A stretch of 64,000 nucleotides of DNA from Micavibrio sp. (GTDB taxonomy: Bacteria > Pseudomonadota > Alphaproteobacteria > Micavibrionales > Micavibrionaceae): positions 222,471 to 286,470 of the forward strand of contig JALSJP010000001.1 in assembly GCA_026989265.1 (NCBI GenBank), in the 5' to 3' direction. The notes beneath the pieces were generated by a model, which saw only the letters and a program-made list of their open reading frames with translations, was not told the origin of the DNA and did not search any database. The translations under genes and the position numbers were made by a program. Below, in pieces: positions 63,065-64,000 of the stretch. Positions within the stretch are counted from its first letter, which is position 1, and every line of letters starts with the position of its first letter.

Positions 63065-64000
63065 ATGGATTTTCAAAAACTTAAAGATTTAGATGTAGCA
63101 AATAAAACTGTTCTATTGAGAGCCGACCTAAACGTACCTAGGCAAGGTAATCTAGTCACCGATCACGCTCGTATTGACCGCCTATTGCCCACAATAGAAT
63201 ATCTGCGTGAGCAAGGCGCAATAGTGCTTATCTTGTCGCATTTTGGCAGACCAGAAGGCGAACAACAGCCTGAAATGTCGCTTGCTTTCCTTGCACCTAT
63301 ACTTGAAAAGCAATGGAATTGCCCTGTTAAATTCTCACCTGTTTGCATCGGCGAGACGGCGCAAAATATTGCAAATTCTGCCAAGTCAGGTGATATCATT
63401 TTGATGGAAAACCTCCGCTTTCACAAAGGTGAAAAAGCCAATGACATTGACTTTGCCAAGGAGCTAGCAAAATTAGGCAATATATATGTTAATGATGCTT
63501 TTTCTGCATCTCACCGCGCGCATGCTTCTACTGTTGGGCTTCCAAAATTAATGCCTCATGCGGCTGGATTATTAATGGAAGAGGAGCTAGCCGCACTTAC
63601 AAAAGCATTAGAGACGCCCAAAAAACCCGTTTTGGCAGTTGTTGGCGGGGCAAAAATATCAACAAAACTAAGCGTATTAGAAAATCTAATAGAAAAGGTT
63701 GACTATTTAGTCCTTGGCGGGGGCATGGCTAATACATTCCTTTATGCTGGGGGCGTTGATGTTAAACAATCTTTATGTGAAAAAGACATGGTCAAAACCG
63801 CAACTTTAATCATGGAAAAAGCAAAATCTATTGGGTGTGAGATAATTCTTCCCAAAGATTTGATAGTGGTGGCGGAGCTTAAAGAAAACGCAGCCCATAA
63901 ATGCGTTGATATAGATAATATCCCCGAAGGCTATATGGCTATTGATATCGGCGAGAAAACAATTGCATATATATCCGAGAAAATCACAATATCCAAAACT
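63065..64000 (+). CDS. pgk: Phosphoglycerate kinase (3' end beyond window)
   Basis: From ATG 63065 the frame stays open for 312 codons to the edge, so the C-terminal quarter is cut off. The N-terminal domain shows LLRADLNVPRQGN, the ILSHFGRPEG motif, MLASTVGLPK-type region (HRAHASTVGLPKLMP), and the nucleotide-site PVLAVVGGAKISTKLSVLEN with VDYLVLGGGMANTFLYAGG. The enzyme interconverts 1,3-bisphosphoglycerate and 3-phosphoglycerate in glycolysis. It follows pip by nine bases, probably in the same transcript. Confidence 0.95.
   Translation, partial: MDFQKLKDLDVANKTVLLRADLNVPRQGNLVTDHARIDRLLPTIEYLREQGAIVLILSHFGRPEGEQQPEMSLAFLAPILEKQWNCPVKFSPVCIGETAQNIANSAKSGDIILMENLRFHKGEKANDIDFAKELAKLGNIYVNDAFSASHRAHASTVGLPKLMPHAAGLLMEEELAALTKALETPKKPVLAVVGGAKISTKLSVLENLIEKVDYLVLGGGMANTFLYAGGVDVKQSLCEKDMVKTATLIMEKAKSIGCEIILPKDLIVVAELKENAAHKCVDIDNIPEGYMAIDIGEKTIAYISEKITISKT

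Overview
The window is a gene-dense, AT-rich stretch of a Gram-negative chromosome, most likely from an alphaproteobacterium of uncertain order. Pointers are a 5-aminolevulinate synthase (C4 haem route), a fabA-fabB-fabI block, a 17 kDa surface-antigen-type lipoprotein, CarD, a GatCAB amidotransferase, a heptosyltransferase (so LPS), and a C-terminal module of the long alphaproteobacterial SF2 helicase. There is one tRNA (Ser-GCU), and no rRNA, insertion sequence, phage or CRISPR array. Most genes are housekeeping. Neighbours are tightly packed: many pairs overlap by 1-35 nt, and several convergent pairs share their last codons.

Layout. 0-5 kb: tail of an unknown gene, ruvX (carrying a cluster of DnaA boxes), gatC-gatA-secreted Cys protein-gatB and two small genes. 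5-6 kb: tRNA-Ser and a glycerophosphodiesterase-like protein with altered active-site residues. 6-14 kb (mostly minus): fabA-fabB-fabI with an acetyltransferase relic, aroC, and a second fabI with two small enzymes. 14-28 kb: htpG, hemA, two PfkB-fold proteins, a TetR regulator, and a YejA-type binding protein divergent from a macro-domain protein. 28-38 kb: heptosyltransferase, ygfZ, ppdK, polyprenyl synthase, a stand-alone helicase C-terminal module, and hemW-rdgB-rph. 38-46 kb: grpE, dnaK, a mini J-protein, dnaJ and dapB, with a C39-like peptidase/ATP-grasp fusion between grpE and dnaK. 46-51 kb: ogt, nth, bactofilin, uvrC, pentapeptide protein. 51-54 kb: sufE and clpX flanking a perfect parS site. 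54-57 kb: a GtrA/GT-C/GtrB-like glycan modification set. 57-64 kb: DHH phosphoesterase, LD-carboxypeptidase, carD, an M48 protease divergent from an SNase-like protein, pip and the start of pgk.

The most unusual items are: the C39/GshB-like fusion; the parS site plus DnaA-box cluster, suggesting proximity to the replication origin or segregation centre; two divergent gene pairs whose start codons share one CATG, with -10 elements placed for leaderless mRNAs; and several conserved-fold proteins that have lost catalytic residues (GDPD, zincin-like, SNase-like, macro domain, one PfkB).

All calls were made by reading the sequence, without database searches. Family assignments rest on recognised motifs, and starts were chosen from ribosome-binding sites, signal peptides and gene overlaps.
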